Assembly: GCA_020633235.1 (NCBI GenBank)
Contig: JACKEA010000001.1
Span: 2,294,001-2,358,000, forward strand
Direction: 5' to 3'
DNA: 64,000 bases
DNA from: Polyangiaceae bacterium
GTDB lineage: Bacteria > Myxococcota_A > Polyangia > Polyangiales > Polyangiaceae
Part shown: one piece after another, positions 42,799 to 52,500 of the stretch
Numbering within the stretch: the stretch's first letter is position 1
Layout: each line of letters opens with the position of its first letter
Notes under the pieces: generated by a model
Told to the model about the DNA's origin: nothing
The model's database searches: none
The model's input: only the letters and a program-made list of their open reading frames with translations
Made by a program: the position numbers and the translations under genes

Positions 42799-44382
42799 AT
42801 GGCTGGTTCGCACGCGGATTACCTTTTGGAGCGCATCGATCGGATTCGTTCCGCCCGTACGGATGCCACGAGGCTGTGGGACGACGAGGACGTGCAGGAC
42901 GTGGTGCTCGAGGCAGCCGAGTACGTTCGCGACGCCCTCGACCTGCCAGGAATGGAGCAGGAGTTGACCGCGGGCGCCCGAGTTGACACGGGCGCTCTGG
43001 CGCAGGTCCTGGCCCTGCTCCAAGCCGCGGCGAAGGAGCCGTCGCCCCCTTTCGGCATGCGGTTTCCCGACGGGCAGGAGTTTGACTGGCGAGTCCGCCT
43101 GAGACGCTTGACGTCACTCGTCACGGGGCTTCAAAAGGCAGAGCAGCTCGAAGAGCTCGAGGTTGCACTGCGCGTTAGCTTCGTCGGCGATCTGGCGCTC
43201 GAGGGTCTGCTCATGGCGCTGGCGCCTCACTCGGAGATCCGGAAGCAAGTGGCGACCCTGCTTCAGCAGAAGCTCGAGCTCCTAACTGCGGAGCAGGTCG
43301 AGGAATTCTGGGCGAAGCTGCGGCGAGAGATCGACCCATCTGCAGAGGTGCACCTCGAGCTCGACTCGGCGGTCGTGAAGTCGAGCTTCTTCGACTTTCC
43401 CAAGCCGAAGGCCGCGCGAAAACGGATCGCGGAGTACGTCTCACGCGTTCGTCCGCTTCTTGCTCGCCGCGCGCTCGAGCGCGACGGCACAGCTTCGCTT
43501 CCGACCGGGACAGCGGGGCCCGCAACGATTCTGTGCTGGACCTCGACCCCATCGACACGGACATGGTCCGCCACGGACCGGGTCATCACCCGGAGCGTTG
43601 GGCGCTTGGCTGCGTGCTGGGCCGATCCAGAAAGGGAAGAGCTCGCCCGGGCATTGGGGCTGCAACCGGCGGGATACTTCTTCGACGGGCGTGCCCATCG
43701 CGAGAGCCGACGCTCCCTCGGTTCGCGCGAGACCGTGCCCTCGGAGCGAGCGCTGGAAGAAATGGCGAAGCTCGTGCAGATCGCGGCTCAACGCCGGATT
43801 CGGCCGGAAGGCGCGGTTGAGCGGGCCCTTCGCGCGTACAAGCTCGGACTGGAAGTCGTCGGCGACAGCGTTCGGGCAGACATGCTCAGCAAGGGGGAGC
43901 TGGCGCTCCAGCGCGACCTCTGTCGCTTTCTGGTCGAACGCGACATCCCCGCGTTCGGGACGAAGTTCGGCTCGAGTGAAGTGGACCTGCTGGTGGAGGA
44001 CGACCTTGGCCCGCTTGTCGTTGAGGTGAAGAAGCTGCAGAAGCTTCCAACGGAGCGAAGGCTTGGTGACTGGCTTACCCAGCTCGGCAGCTACATGGAT
44101 CAGCAGCACAGTGCGGTGAGGGCCGCCCTGGTCTTCTTCAACTTCGCTGACGGCCCCGTGATGGCGCCGGTCGTGCCCGTCGTCTTCAGGTACCTGATCG
44201 TGAGCATCAACTTGTGCGGGGTCACTCCGAGTCGTCGGCGAAGCCACGTCGAGATTCGGCCGAGCGCATCGTCCCCAGGCTTCGAGCTGATCTCTATCGG
44301 GCAACCGTCGGTGGCGCGGCCGACGAGTCGCAGAAGGCGGCCAGCGGCGAGCACCAAGGCCAGACGCCAGCGGCAGCGTTAG
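42799..44382 (+). CDS. PD-(D/E)xK nuclease-like protein upstream of BREX, with probable local frame shifts
   Basis: This encodes 527 residues as one open frame. The N-terminal 230 residues are helical (DVVLEAAEYVRDALDLPGME, LEELEVALRVSFVGDLALEG). The C-terminal part contains a nuclease-like core: FLVERDIPAFGTKFGSSEVD, with Asp396 in VDLLVEDD and Glu409-x-Lys411 in LVVEVKKLQ, the PD-(D/E)xK arrangement. Between about 43480 and 43625 the annotated frame becomes Thr/Ser/Trp-rich (TSTPSTRTWSATDRVITRSV), while the next frame reads SVLDLDPIDTDMVRHGPGHH and ERWALGCVLG, which looks like real protein. Two compensating indels, or sequencing errors, may therefore lie here. It is the best candidate for an accessory or separate restriction component next to the BREX genes. 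Confidence 0.6.
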   Translation: MAGSHADYLLERIDRIRSARTDATRLWDDEDVQDVVLEAAEYVRDALDLPGMEQELTAGARVDTGALAQVLALLQAAAKEPSPPFGMRFPDGQEFDWRVRLRRLTSLVTGLQKAEQLEELEVALRVSFVGDLALEGLLMALAPHSEIRKQVATLLQQKLELLTAEQVEEFWAKLRREIDPSAEVHLELDSAVVKSSFFDFPKPKAARKRIAEYVSRVRPLLARRALERDGTASLPTGTAGPATILCWTSTPSTRTWSATDRVITRSVGRLAACWADPEREELARALGLQPAGYFFDGRAHRESRRSLGSRETVPSERALEEMAKLVQIAAQRRIRPEGAVERALRAYKLGLEVVGDSVRADMLSKGELALQRDLCRFLVERDIPAFGTKFGSSEVDLLVEDDLGPLVVEVKKLQKLPTERRLGDWLTQLGSYMDQQHSAVRAALVFFNFADGPVMAPVVPVVFRYLIVSINLCGVTPSRRRSHVEIRPSASSPGFELISIGQPSVARPTSRRRRPAASTKARRQRQR

Positions 44383-44648
44383 CGCGGCCACAACGCGCGG
44401 ATCCGAGCGCGAGCCTCGAGAGGCACCTCGCGATTGAGCGATTTCGCGCTCAGCGCGCGGCGCGCATGGGGCAGGTTGAGGCCCAAGTGACCGCTGCTGC
44501 GACCGGCCCGGTCGCTGGAGCGCGATCTGCGCGTCCGGCGGGCGCATTCCGACCTCGAAACTCCCTCCGATCTCGCTGAAATCAAAGTAGTATCCCACCC
44601 GCCAAGCCGCCAGTCGGGATCGGCCGGCGGAGCGCGGCGAGGATGCCC

Positions 44649-45377
44649 ATGGGAGAGCCAAATCTCGTTTCATCAGGAGCTGGACCGACTGCCATCTGGG
44701 CTGCGGTGATTGCGGAAGCGTTGCTTCGAGAGGAGCACCTAGGTCACCGGCCGCCGCGGCTGCGTGAGCCCGGACTTGCGACGTGGCGGCAGTTTCGTGG
44801 CCGTATGGGCGCTAAAGATCTTCTGGAGCTGCTGCGAGAAGACGCCGCGGTCACGCAACCGCTCGCATTCAGCCCTCCGTCGGCGGTCGAACTGATGCCA
44901 TTTGCCAGACTGGATGGAGGCGCGCTGGACGGGTGGCTTGAGCAGATTGGTGCACGTCCCAGCGGTGAGAACGGAGACGACTACCTCACGGCGCAGGCGA
45001 AGCGTCTCGACCTGCCCACGCGCATGGCGAAGGCGGATCTCCACAAGATGAAACCCCACCACAAGGCTCTCGAGTTGCCGGGGACCGGCGGGCAGCTGGC
45101 CCATCATGTCGTGACGACGCAGGAAGGGATCTACTTTCAGGACGTGTTTACGGTCGCTTGTCGAGACTGGCGCGACTTCACCCTGGCGACCTTGGTTGCC
45201 GTCGAGCTCGGGTTGGCCGGGCAGCCGCCCGTCGTGATCGATCCCGAGCTTTCGCGGATGCGATCGCGGGGCGAGCAGTTCGACTACGTTCTGGGTGTCG
45301 CGCAGGAAAAGGGCGGGCTGTACGAGGAAGCCGACCTGAAGCGCTTCTTCCCGCGCGCCAAGGTCGTCCTGGTCTGA
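44649..45377 (+). CDS. Unrecognised protein directly upstream of pglW
   Basis: This encodes 242 residues from an ATG at 44649 with GAGGA at the right distance; an in-frame ATG two codons earlier directly abuts the GAGG and is less likely. The product is soluble and helical/beta mixed, with LREPGLATWRQFRGRMGAKD, KRLDLPTRMAKADLHKMKPH and a C-terminal YVLGVAQEKGGLYEEADL. No motif I know is present. The stop is only 16 bases before pglW, so it is very probably co-transcribed with the BREX operon. It is not one of the six standard type 2 BREX genes. A further 266 bases on its other side contain no gene. Confidence 0.65.
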   Translation: MGEPNLVSSGAGPTAIWAAVIAEALLREEHLGHRPPRLREPGLATWRQFRGRMGAKDLLELLREDAAVTQPLAFSPPSAVELMPFARLDGGALDGWLEQIGARPSGENGDDYLTAQAKRLDLPTRMAKADLHKMKPHHKALELPGTGGQLAHHVVTTQEGIYFQDVFTVACRDWRDFTLATLVAVELGLAGQPPVVIDPELSRMRSRGEQFDYVLGVAQEKGGLYEEADLKRFFPRAKVVLV

Positions 45378-45393
45378 GCCGCACGGGACTTCC

Positions 45394-48300
45394 ATGCCTG
45401 CGAAGTTCATCAAGGTTGGCGAGCCGGCACACGACGCCGAGCGACAAGCCATCAAGTTCCTGGTCGATGGGCTGGACGAGCGTTGCACGGTTTACGGCAA
45501 TCCCTGGATCGTCGAGCGCAGCGGAGGGATCTACGAGCTGGACGCCGTTGTGGTCGCCCCCCACGCGCTCTTCGTGGTGGAGATCAAGGCCTACCGGGGA
45601 AGGATCCGAGGCACGGACTTCGACTGGTACGTGCCGGCGCCCGTCCGCAGCCCGCTCCGGTTGAATCGGAAGACCGCGCAGGTGTTGGCGTCCGAGCTGC
45701 GGCGCCGAAGCTTTGATGCGGGTCGACCATGGGTCGACTTTCTCGTGTTCCTGTCGCATGCGGCCGGCGTCGAGCTCCAGGGGCCACTCAGTCGGCTGCA
45801 CGTCCACACCAAGCGCTCCGTTCTGGACGCAATCAGCGATCCGCATTCGGTCTACCAGCGGGCGCGCTCGGGTCCGGCGTCGCCGCCGGTCGACGACCAC
45901 TGCGCCCGCACGCTGCACGAGCTGCTCACAGGCGTAGACAAGACCCTCGCTCCGCCACGACGGATCCGCGAGTACGAGCTCGAGAACGTCCTCGACACCA
46001 CCGACGACTACACCGAGTACGCCGCTCGCAACACGCTGCACGACACGACTCGCACATTGCGAGTCTACACGCTCGATCCGCTGGCCGACCCGGCCCATCG
46101 GGAGCGCTTTTTGCAGCGGCGGCGCTGGGAGGCGCAGGTGCTGGCTCGCGTTGGCACGCACCCGAACGTCCTGGGTGCCGACTTGTTCTTCGAGGGCGAC
46201 GACGGCGTTCGAGTCTGCGTGCCCTTCGAACACTTCGCGGGCATTTCTCTCAGATCCTGGATCCCTCAGAACGAGCGAGCGAACCGCGGAGGCGATGGCG
46301 TGCGCCGCTTGGTCTGGCTTTGGCAGAAGCTCGCCGGCGCCGTCGGCTATGCGCACGAGCAGGGCGTGGTCCATCGGATGCTGCGCCCCGACGTCGTCCT
46401 CGTCACGCCCGACGCTACCGAGCCGGATCTCCGGGTCGCCGGATTCGATTTTGCAAAACAACTCAGAGCGGGCACGTCCTTGCACCTCAGCACACCAGTC
46501 GACGACGAACGACTTCGTTGGGCTGCGCCCGAGGTCGTGCATTCGTTCTCGGACGCGGACGCTCATTCGGACCAGTTCGGTCTCGGCGCGGTTCTGGGAT
46601 ATATGGTCACGAACGGCCGCCCGCTGTTCGAAAGCACCTCGGCGCTGCTCAGGAGAAACGGCGTTGCGACTCGCGCCCGTGACCTGAACGCCGCCGTGCC
46701 GAGCGCGCTGGACGCTGCCATACAGCGGATGATTGGGCTGCGGCCGACGGACCGTTTCCCGACCCTGGCTGGAGCCATCGAGGCCGTTGAGGCTGCGGTG
46801 GGTTCGTCAAGACGCGCGAGCCCGGCGCCGGCGCCACGCCTCGATCCGGAAAACCTCGAGCCGGGGCAGCGGCTGGGCCCCGACTACGAGGTGCGCGAGA
46901 AGCTCGGTACCGGCGGCCTGGCCACGGTTTACTCGGCCAGGCACTTGGTGAGCGGTGCCGCACGAGCGCTCAAGGTGGCGCGCCCTGCGGAGGGCGCGGA
47001 GGATGCGCTTCGTGGTGAGCACCGCGCCCTCCTCGGCTTGGGAGAGCATCCGAACGTCGTTCGCGCGGTGGACCTGTCCTACGTGGTGCCCGAGCGGCTC
47101 ACTTTGGTCATGGAGCGAGTCGAGGGCATGCCGCTCTCTCGGTGGCTGGCGGAGCATCGCGAACCGGCGCCGTCGATCTTGAGGAAGTACGCTGAGGATC
47201 TGTTGTCTGCGCTGGCGTTCCTCGAGAAGAGTGACGTCACTCACAAGGACATCAAGCCGGATAACCTGATGGTGGGTGACCGGGGATTGACGCTCATCGA
47301 CTTCTCGCTGGCCGGACACTCCAACGATGCGCCCTTCATCGGCACCGCGCTCTACAAAGATCCGAGCTTCGAGCGTTGGAGCCATGTCTCGGACCGATAC
47401 GCTGCGGCGCTGTGTCTGTTCGAGATCTACACGGGTCGACATCCCTTCAACGGACGCGCGCCCATGCCCGGCGAGCAACCCGACATTGCCGACGACGAGC
47501 TCGACGCTCCAGCACTGGCCGCCTTCTTCCGCAAGGCGTTGGACCCGATCCCCGAGCGTCGCCACCCCTCGGCGGTCGCGATGCGAGCCGCGTTGCTGGA
47601 AGCGCTTGGAAAGCCAACGTCCACACCGCCAGCGGCCGCCGAGCCGGTTCGTTCCGCGGCGGCGGCCGCGCCCTTGACCACCACCGCGCTGAGCTCGACG
47701 AGCTCTGCCATCCTTCGCAGAGCCGGCGTGCGCACGCAGGGCGAGCTGGTCGCCCTCAGCGAGTCCCAGGTCATGTCGTTGCGCGGGCTCGGGAAGAAGA
47801 AGCTGCGCGAGGTGCTAGCTGTCCGACAGTCGCTGCTGGACGCGGGCGTGCCGCCCGAGCAGTCCGTAGTGGGCGAACGTCGAGCGTTGTGGCCGACGTT
47901 GAATGGTGACCCAACGGACATCCATCGACTGCCGCTGCCCAGCGGACTCAGGGATTCCTTGGCGCAGGCCGGGTATAGAACCGTCGGGCAGCTCGCGGAC
48001 GCCACTCGGGAGGAGCTCTCTGCGCTGGAGGGTGTGAGCGCTGGCCGAATCAGCCAGGTCGTTCAAGTTCTGCACGACTTCTCAGAGGGTGGCTCGGGAG
48101 GAGGACCGCCTCCGGCGACGCTGACGGAACTCTGGGCACGCGCCTCGCAGCCGCTCAGCGCACGTGAGCGCGAAGTGGTCGAGGGGCTGTTCGGTTTTCA
48201 TGCTGCGCCACTGGTGCAGACGGAGCTCGCGGAGAGCCTGGGTGTGCTGCAGAGCGAAGTCAGTCGCACCAAGGATCGAGCCCTCGATCGTTTGGAGATG

Positions 48301-49506
48301 CGCGAGCTCGAGGAAGCGCTCGACAACATCGAACGGCACCTCAGCGCCGACGGTGGCGTGCTGACTCTTGGCGACGCCGCGCGTGCGCTGACTGAAAACA
48401 TGATCGAGCTTCTTCCGGAGGACGATGCGCTGGCGCGCGGCTTGACCCGCCTTCTCGTCAGCTTGCAGCAGGTCCGAATGCGTTGGATCGCTGATCTCGA
48501 TGACGGAAGTTTAGAGCTGGTGGTCCGGCCCGCGTTCGATCGGGAGGTGCTCAAGTCCTTCTTGGAGACAGCGCGGCAGATAGCCGCGTGGCCACCGGCG
48601 CAGCCAGATGCCGCCCGGCGCTCGCTTCGGCCGCTCTTGCCTGAGTACGAGCACGACGTGGTGGCGCTGGTGGCGCGCCTGCTGTTCGACGTGGCGCTGA
48701 CGGATGGGGGCGAACTGTTTGAGGCTCCCGTCGCTGGCGCCGAGGCCATCGCCTACGTGCTGACGCGTCGGCGCCTGCCCATGACCGTCACCGAGCTGGA
48801 GGAGCACGTGCGTCAGAGCTTCGGCGAGCACGTCGTATTCCCGATGGCAGACGAGCTCGCCAGGATCATCGCGGCACTCGGCGACTACCGGCTCGAGGGA
48901 GAGTCCCTGCTGCCCGCTGCGGCGCATGCGATCGAGGCCCCGGAAGCCGCGCGCGATCCGGTTCCGGACGACCTGCGCGCTCCGGATCGAACCCCCGAGC
49001 AAGTCCTGGTCGCCCGACTGAGGGATGCGGCCGAACGACGGGAATGGCGCCTGCTCGTCACGCCCCCTGAGCATCACGCGGACTACGGGTGCAGCGTGGC
49101 TGCCGCCATTCCCAATGCGGAGTACATCAGCTTTGAGCAGCGGCTGCTCGAGCGCATGGAGCCGAGTTTCGCCGACTTCGAAAGCGCGCTTCGTATGAAG
49201 GCGCGCCGCCGGAAACTGACGCGGGCGGCGGAAGCGTTGCTCGAGGAGTTGCTGCGCGAAAGAGGGCGACCCGACTGCCGCACCGTTCTTGGCGACACGG
49301 CGCTGCTCCAGATGTGCGACGCGGCGCACCTGGTGCGCGCGCTGTACGACGAAACACAGGGTGGGCAGCGCGGTTTCTGGGCGTTCGTGATCCCTGGGGT
49401 GATCCAGGAACGGCAGCCGCTGCTGAACGAGAAGGATCCGGTGTTTCATCTTCCCGGTGCGACGCTGCCGCTCTCGGGCCCACTTCCGCCGCTGAGTGAG
49501 GGCTGA
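45394..49506 (+). CDS. pglW: BREX type 2 serine/threonine kinase PglW with NERD domain
   Basis: This encodes 1370 residues. Residues 1-150 are a NERD nuclease-related domain with Asp50 and Glu63-x-Lys65 (VVEIKAY). Residues about 220-480 form a degenerate kinase: the HRD site reads HRMLRPD and the DFG site GFDF, so it should be a pseudokinase. Residues about 495-750 are an intact kinase: GTGGLATVY loop, Lys527, catalytic HKDIKPDN (617-624) and DFS at 636. Two helix-hairpin-helix modules resembling the RNA polymerase alpha C-terminal domain follow (about 767-809 and 849-892), then a sigma region 4-like helix-turn-helix (about 919-966). PglW is the type 2 BREX kinase, thought to regulate the system; its substrates are not settled. 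The stop abuts the ATG of pglX. Confidence 0.93.
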   Translation: MPAKFIKVGEPAHDAERQAIKFLVDGLDERCTVYGNPWIVERSGGIYELDAVVVAPHALFVVEIKAYRGRIRGTDFDWYVPAPVRSPLRLNRKTAQVLASELRRRSFDAGRPWVDFLVFLSHAAGVELQGPLSRLHVHTKRSVLDAISDPHSVYQRARSGPASPPVDDHCARTLHELLTGVDKTLAPPRRIREYELENVLDTTDDYTEYAARNTLHDTTRTLRVYTLDPLADPAHRERFLQRRRWEAQVLARVGTHPNVLGADLFFEGDDGVRVCVPFEHFAGISLRSWIPQNERANRGGDGVRRLVWLWQKLAGAVGYAHEQGVVHRMLRPDVVLVTPDATEPDLRVAGFDFAKQLRAGTSLHLSTPVDDERLRWAAPEVVHSFSDADAHSDQFGLGAVLGYMVTNGRPLFESTSALLRRNGVATRARDLNAAVPSALDAAIQRMIGLRPTDRFPTLAGAIEAVEAAVGSSRRASPAPAPRLDPENLEPGQRLGPDYEVREKLGTGGLATVYSARHLVSGAARALKVARPAEGAEDALRGEHRALLGLGEHPNVVRAVDLSYVVPERLTLVMERVEGMPLSRWLAEHREPAPSILRKYAEDLLSALAFLEKSDVTHKDIKPDNLMVGDRGLTLIDFSLAGHSNDAPFIGTALYKDPSFERWSHVSDRYAAALCLFEIYTGRHPFNGRAPMPGEQPDIADDELDAPALAAFFRKALDPIPERRHPSAVAMRAALLEALGKPTSTPPAAAEPVRSAAAAAPLTTTALSSTSSAILRRAGVRTQGELVALSESQVMSLRGLGKKKLREVLAVRQSLLDAGVPPEQSVVGERRALWPTLNGDPTDIHRLPLPSGLRDSLAQAGYRTVGQLADATREELSALEGVSAGRISQVVQVLHDFSEGGSGGGPPPATLTELWARASQPLSAREREVVEGLFGFHAAPLVQTELAESLGVLQSEVSRTKDRALDRLEMRELEEALDNIERHLSADGGVLTLGDAARALTENMIELLPEDDALARGLTRLLVSLQQVRMRWIADLDDGSLELVVRPAFDREVLKSFLETARQIAAWPPAQPDAARRSLRPLLPEYEHDVVALVARLLFDVALTDGGELFEAPVAGAEAIAYVLTRRRLPMTVTELEEHVRQSFGEHVVFPMADELARIIAALGDYRLEGESLLPAAAHAIEAPEAARDPVPDDLRAPDRTPEQVLVARLRDAAERREWRLLVTPPEHHADYGCSVAAAIPNAEYISFEQRLLERMEPSFADFESALRMKARRRKLTRAAEALLEELLRERGRPDCRTVLGDTALLQMCDAAHLVRALYDETQGGQRGFWAFVIPGVIQERQPLLNEKDPVFHLPGATLPLSGPLPPLSEG

Positions 49507-52500
49507 ATGGAACCAGCGAAACGCACCGAGTTGACCCAAGGACTGGCCGCGCTCGTGGCCGAGATGGCGGCGGCTATCCGCCCGCGCATGGTCGAGCGCG
49601 GCGGCGTGCGGGAGCGGGCTCTGAAGCTTCATGCGGACGAGCACGTGGGTGAGGACTTCGAGGTCTGGACGGATCTGCTGGCGCGTCGCGCGGCTGTGCT
49701 TTGGGTCCTCAAGAGCGTGTACGTGAGAGTGCTCGAAGACCGCGGACTGCTTCGACCGCGGCGGATCGTCGACTCCGATTCGCCCGAGCTCTTCGCTCGG
49801 CTCGCTCCGAACCTGGGCGACACGGCGTACCTCGGCTGGGTGTATCGCGACTTGGCGGCGGAGGAGGGCGGCCTGCCGGAGCTGTTCGCACCCCAGGCCG
49901 CCGAAGTCGCGGCGATTCCGGATGCGCTCTCGCGAAAGCTATTGGAGTTTTGGCGTGCGAGAGACCCGGAAACCGGCGACCTTCACTACCGATTTGACGA
50001 GGAGCTTTTCGATGGGCGGTTGATGGGCGACCTCTACGAAGATCTCGACCCCGTGGTGAAAGCGCGTTTCGCACTGCGGCAGACGCCGGACTTCATCTTG
50101 GACTTCATTCTCGACCAGACGCTCACGCCGGCGATCGAAGAGTTCGGGATCGAGACCGTTCGCGTCCTCGATCCAGCGTGTGGCTCGGGGCACTTCCTGT
50201 TGGCCGCCTTCAAGCGGATGGTCGCTGGAATGCAGACGAAGCATCCCGAGCGGACGCTTCCTGAAGTCGTGGGTGATTGTCTGGCGCGGGTCGTGGGCAT
50301 CGATCTCAACGACTACGCCTGCGCCCTGGCGCGCGCGCGGTTGGTGATGACGGCCCTGGAGCTGCTTGGCGAGAAAGACTTTGCGGTGGCAAGTCGGCTG
50401 CACCCGCAAGTGTTCTGGGCGGATGCGCTGGAGCAAATCGAGCTGGATGACGCGCAAGGGCAGATGTTTGCCGCCGGCAAGCCGTTTGCTGCTCTCACGC
50501 AAAGCGAGGTACGGGCGAAGCTGCGACCTCTGTTGGAGGACAAGTTCCACGCCATCGTAGCCAACCCACCGTTCATCACGGAGAAGGACGCGGCACGGAA
50601 GGCGTACCACCGAGAAAAGGTCGGCCATGGGAAAAAGAAGCGCCAGCGATACGTGTCGGCGTATCGAACGTACTCTCTGGGCGCTCCGTTCACCGAGCGC
50701 ATGCTCGATCTGACTATCGAAAACGGTTTCGTGGGCGAGATCACAGCGAACTCGTTCATGAAGCGGGAGTTTGGAAAGGCACTGGTGCACGATGTCCTGC
50801 CTCGACATCGCCTGACGAAAGTAGTGGATACGGCAGGCGCTCACATCCCGGGGCATGCAACGCCGACGGTCATTCTGTTCGCCCGCCGACAGCCGTCTGG
50901 CACGGACCCGGTGCCCGTGGTGATGGGAAAGCGAGGTGAACCCGGGAAACCCGCCGTACCCGCTGAAGGCAACGTCTGGCGTTCCATCCTTGCCGGGCAC
51001 GATAGGCTCGGTTTCGAGAACGAATTTGTTTCGGTCGCCCCGGTTGAACGCTCCGTCCTTGCCAAACACTCGTGGAGCATCGGTGGCGGCGGTGCAGCGG
51101 AGCTGAAGGAAGCAATCCGCGACAATCGCGTCACAGTGATTTCCGTGGCGGAACCGCCCATCGGTCGAGGGGCGAGAACAGGAAACGACGACGTCTTCTC
51201 GCTCCCTGCGTTCGTTGCGTGCCGGTATCACGCCCCGGACTGGAGGTGGTTGTTGAAGGGTGAGGATGTACGAGACTGGGCTGCCCACCCGCTGGACAAG
51301 GTGTGGTTCCCGTATGATCCTGCCGCCGATTTCGCCAGGCTGCCCCCCTCCAGGGTAGTGCAGGGACTGCTGAGACTGTGGCCATTCCGTACGACGCTTG
51401 CCGCGCGGGCGACATTTCAAGGTGTCATGCTGGATGCTGGACTGGAGTGGTACGAGTACATGCAGTACACCGCAGCGGCCAACCGAACCCCACTCTCCAT
51501 CGCGTTCGCGTTCAAGGCAACGCACAACCACTTTGTTCTGGACCGCGGCGGCAGGGTGTTCAATAGGCACGCGCCCGTCATCAAGCTGACTCGGGGGGCG
51601 ACCGAAATCGAGCACCTATGCCTTCTCGCCCAGCTCAACAGTTCGACAGCCTGCTTCTGGCTGAAGCAAACATGCCAGCCAACCGGCGTTGGTGGCATTG
51701 GCGGCGGCATTGGTGACGAGGGATGGGAACCGCGTTTCGAGCATGATGGCGCGAAGGTTGGCGCTTTTCCGCTGGCGGCGCCTCGCGACGCGACGCTCGA
51801 GTCCTTCGCTGCTCGGCTGGACGCGCTCGCGCACCAGCGCGTCGAACGCTCTGCGCGTGCGGTGATTAATGCCAAAGCCGCGGCGGGCGCAGCGGCCCTC
51901 CGCTCTGCCTTGGAAGCCCGCCGAGAAGAAGACCTGGCAGACCTTCGGCAGATGGTCGGCCTGCAAGAAGAGCTCGATTGGCTCTGCTACCGCCTGTATG
52001 GAATCGACCCTGAGGCGCCCCAGGGGGAGATCCGCGCCGCGGACCAAGTGCTGCCGCTCACGCCAGGCGAACGGGCCTTCGAAATCACACTCGCGCAAGA
52101 GGACGCTCAGCGTCGCGAGGCCATTGCGAACGGTGAAGAGCCCGACGAACAGCCCACGGCATGGTTCGAGCGACACGGTTGGCAACCCATTGCGGACGCG
52201 AACAGCATTCCCGCAGAGTGGCGTGACGTCACGCGCGCCCGCCTCGAGCGAACCGAAGCCTCCCGGGAGCTCGGTCTGGTAGAGCAAGCGACCTACAAAC
52301 GGCGCTGGTACTGCCCCGACCACGCGAAGGAAGAACAACAGGCCCTGGCTGAGTGGTTCGCCGACCGCGTCGAGGACGAGGCCAAGACGTACACGCGCCC
52401 CTTCACCGCTCGGGAGCTGACCGTCAAGTTGCAGGACGACGCCGCGGTGGCAGCGGTCGCCGAGCTGCTCAGCGGCTCTGGCAGCTTCGATCTCGAGCGG

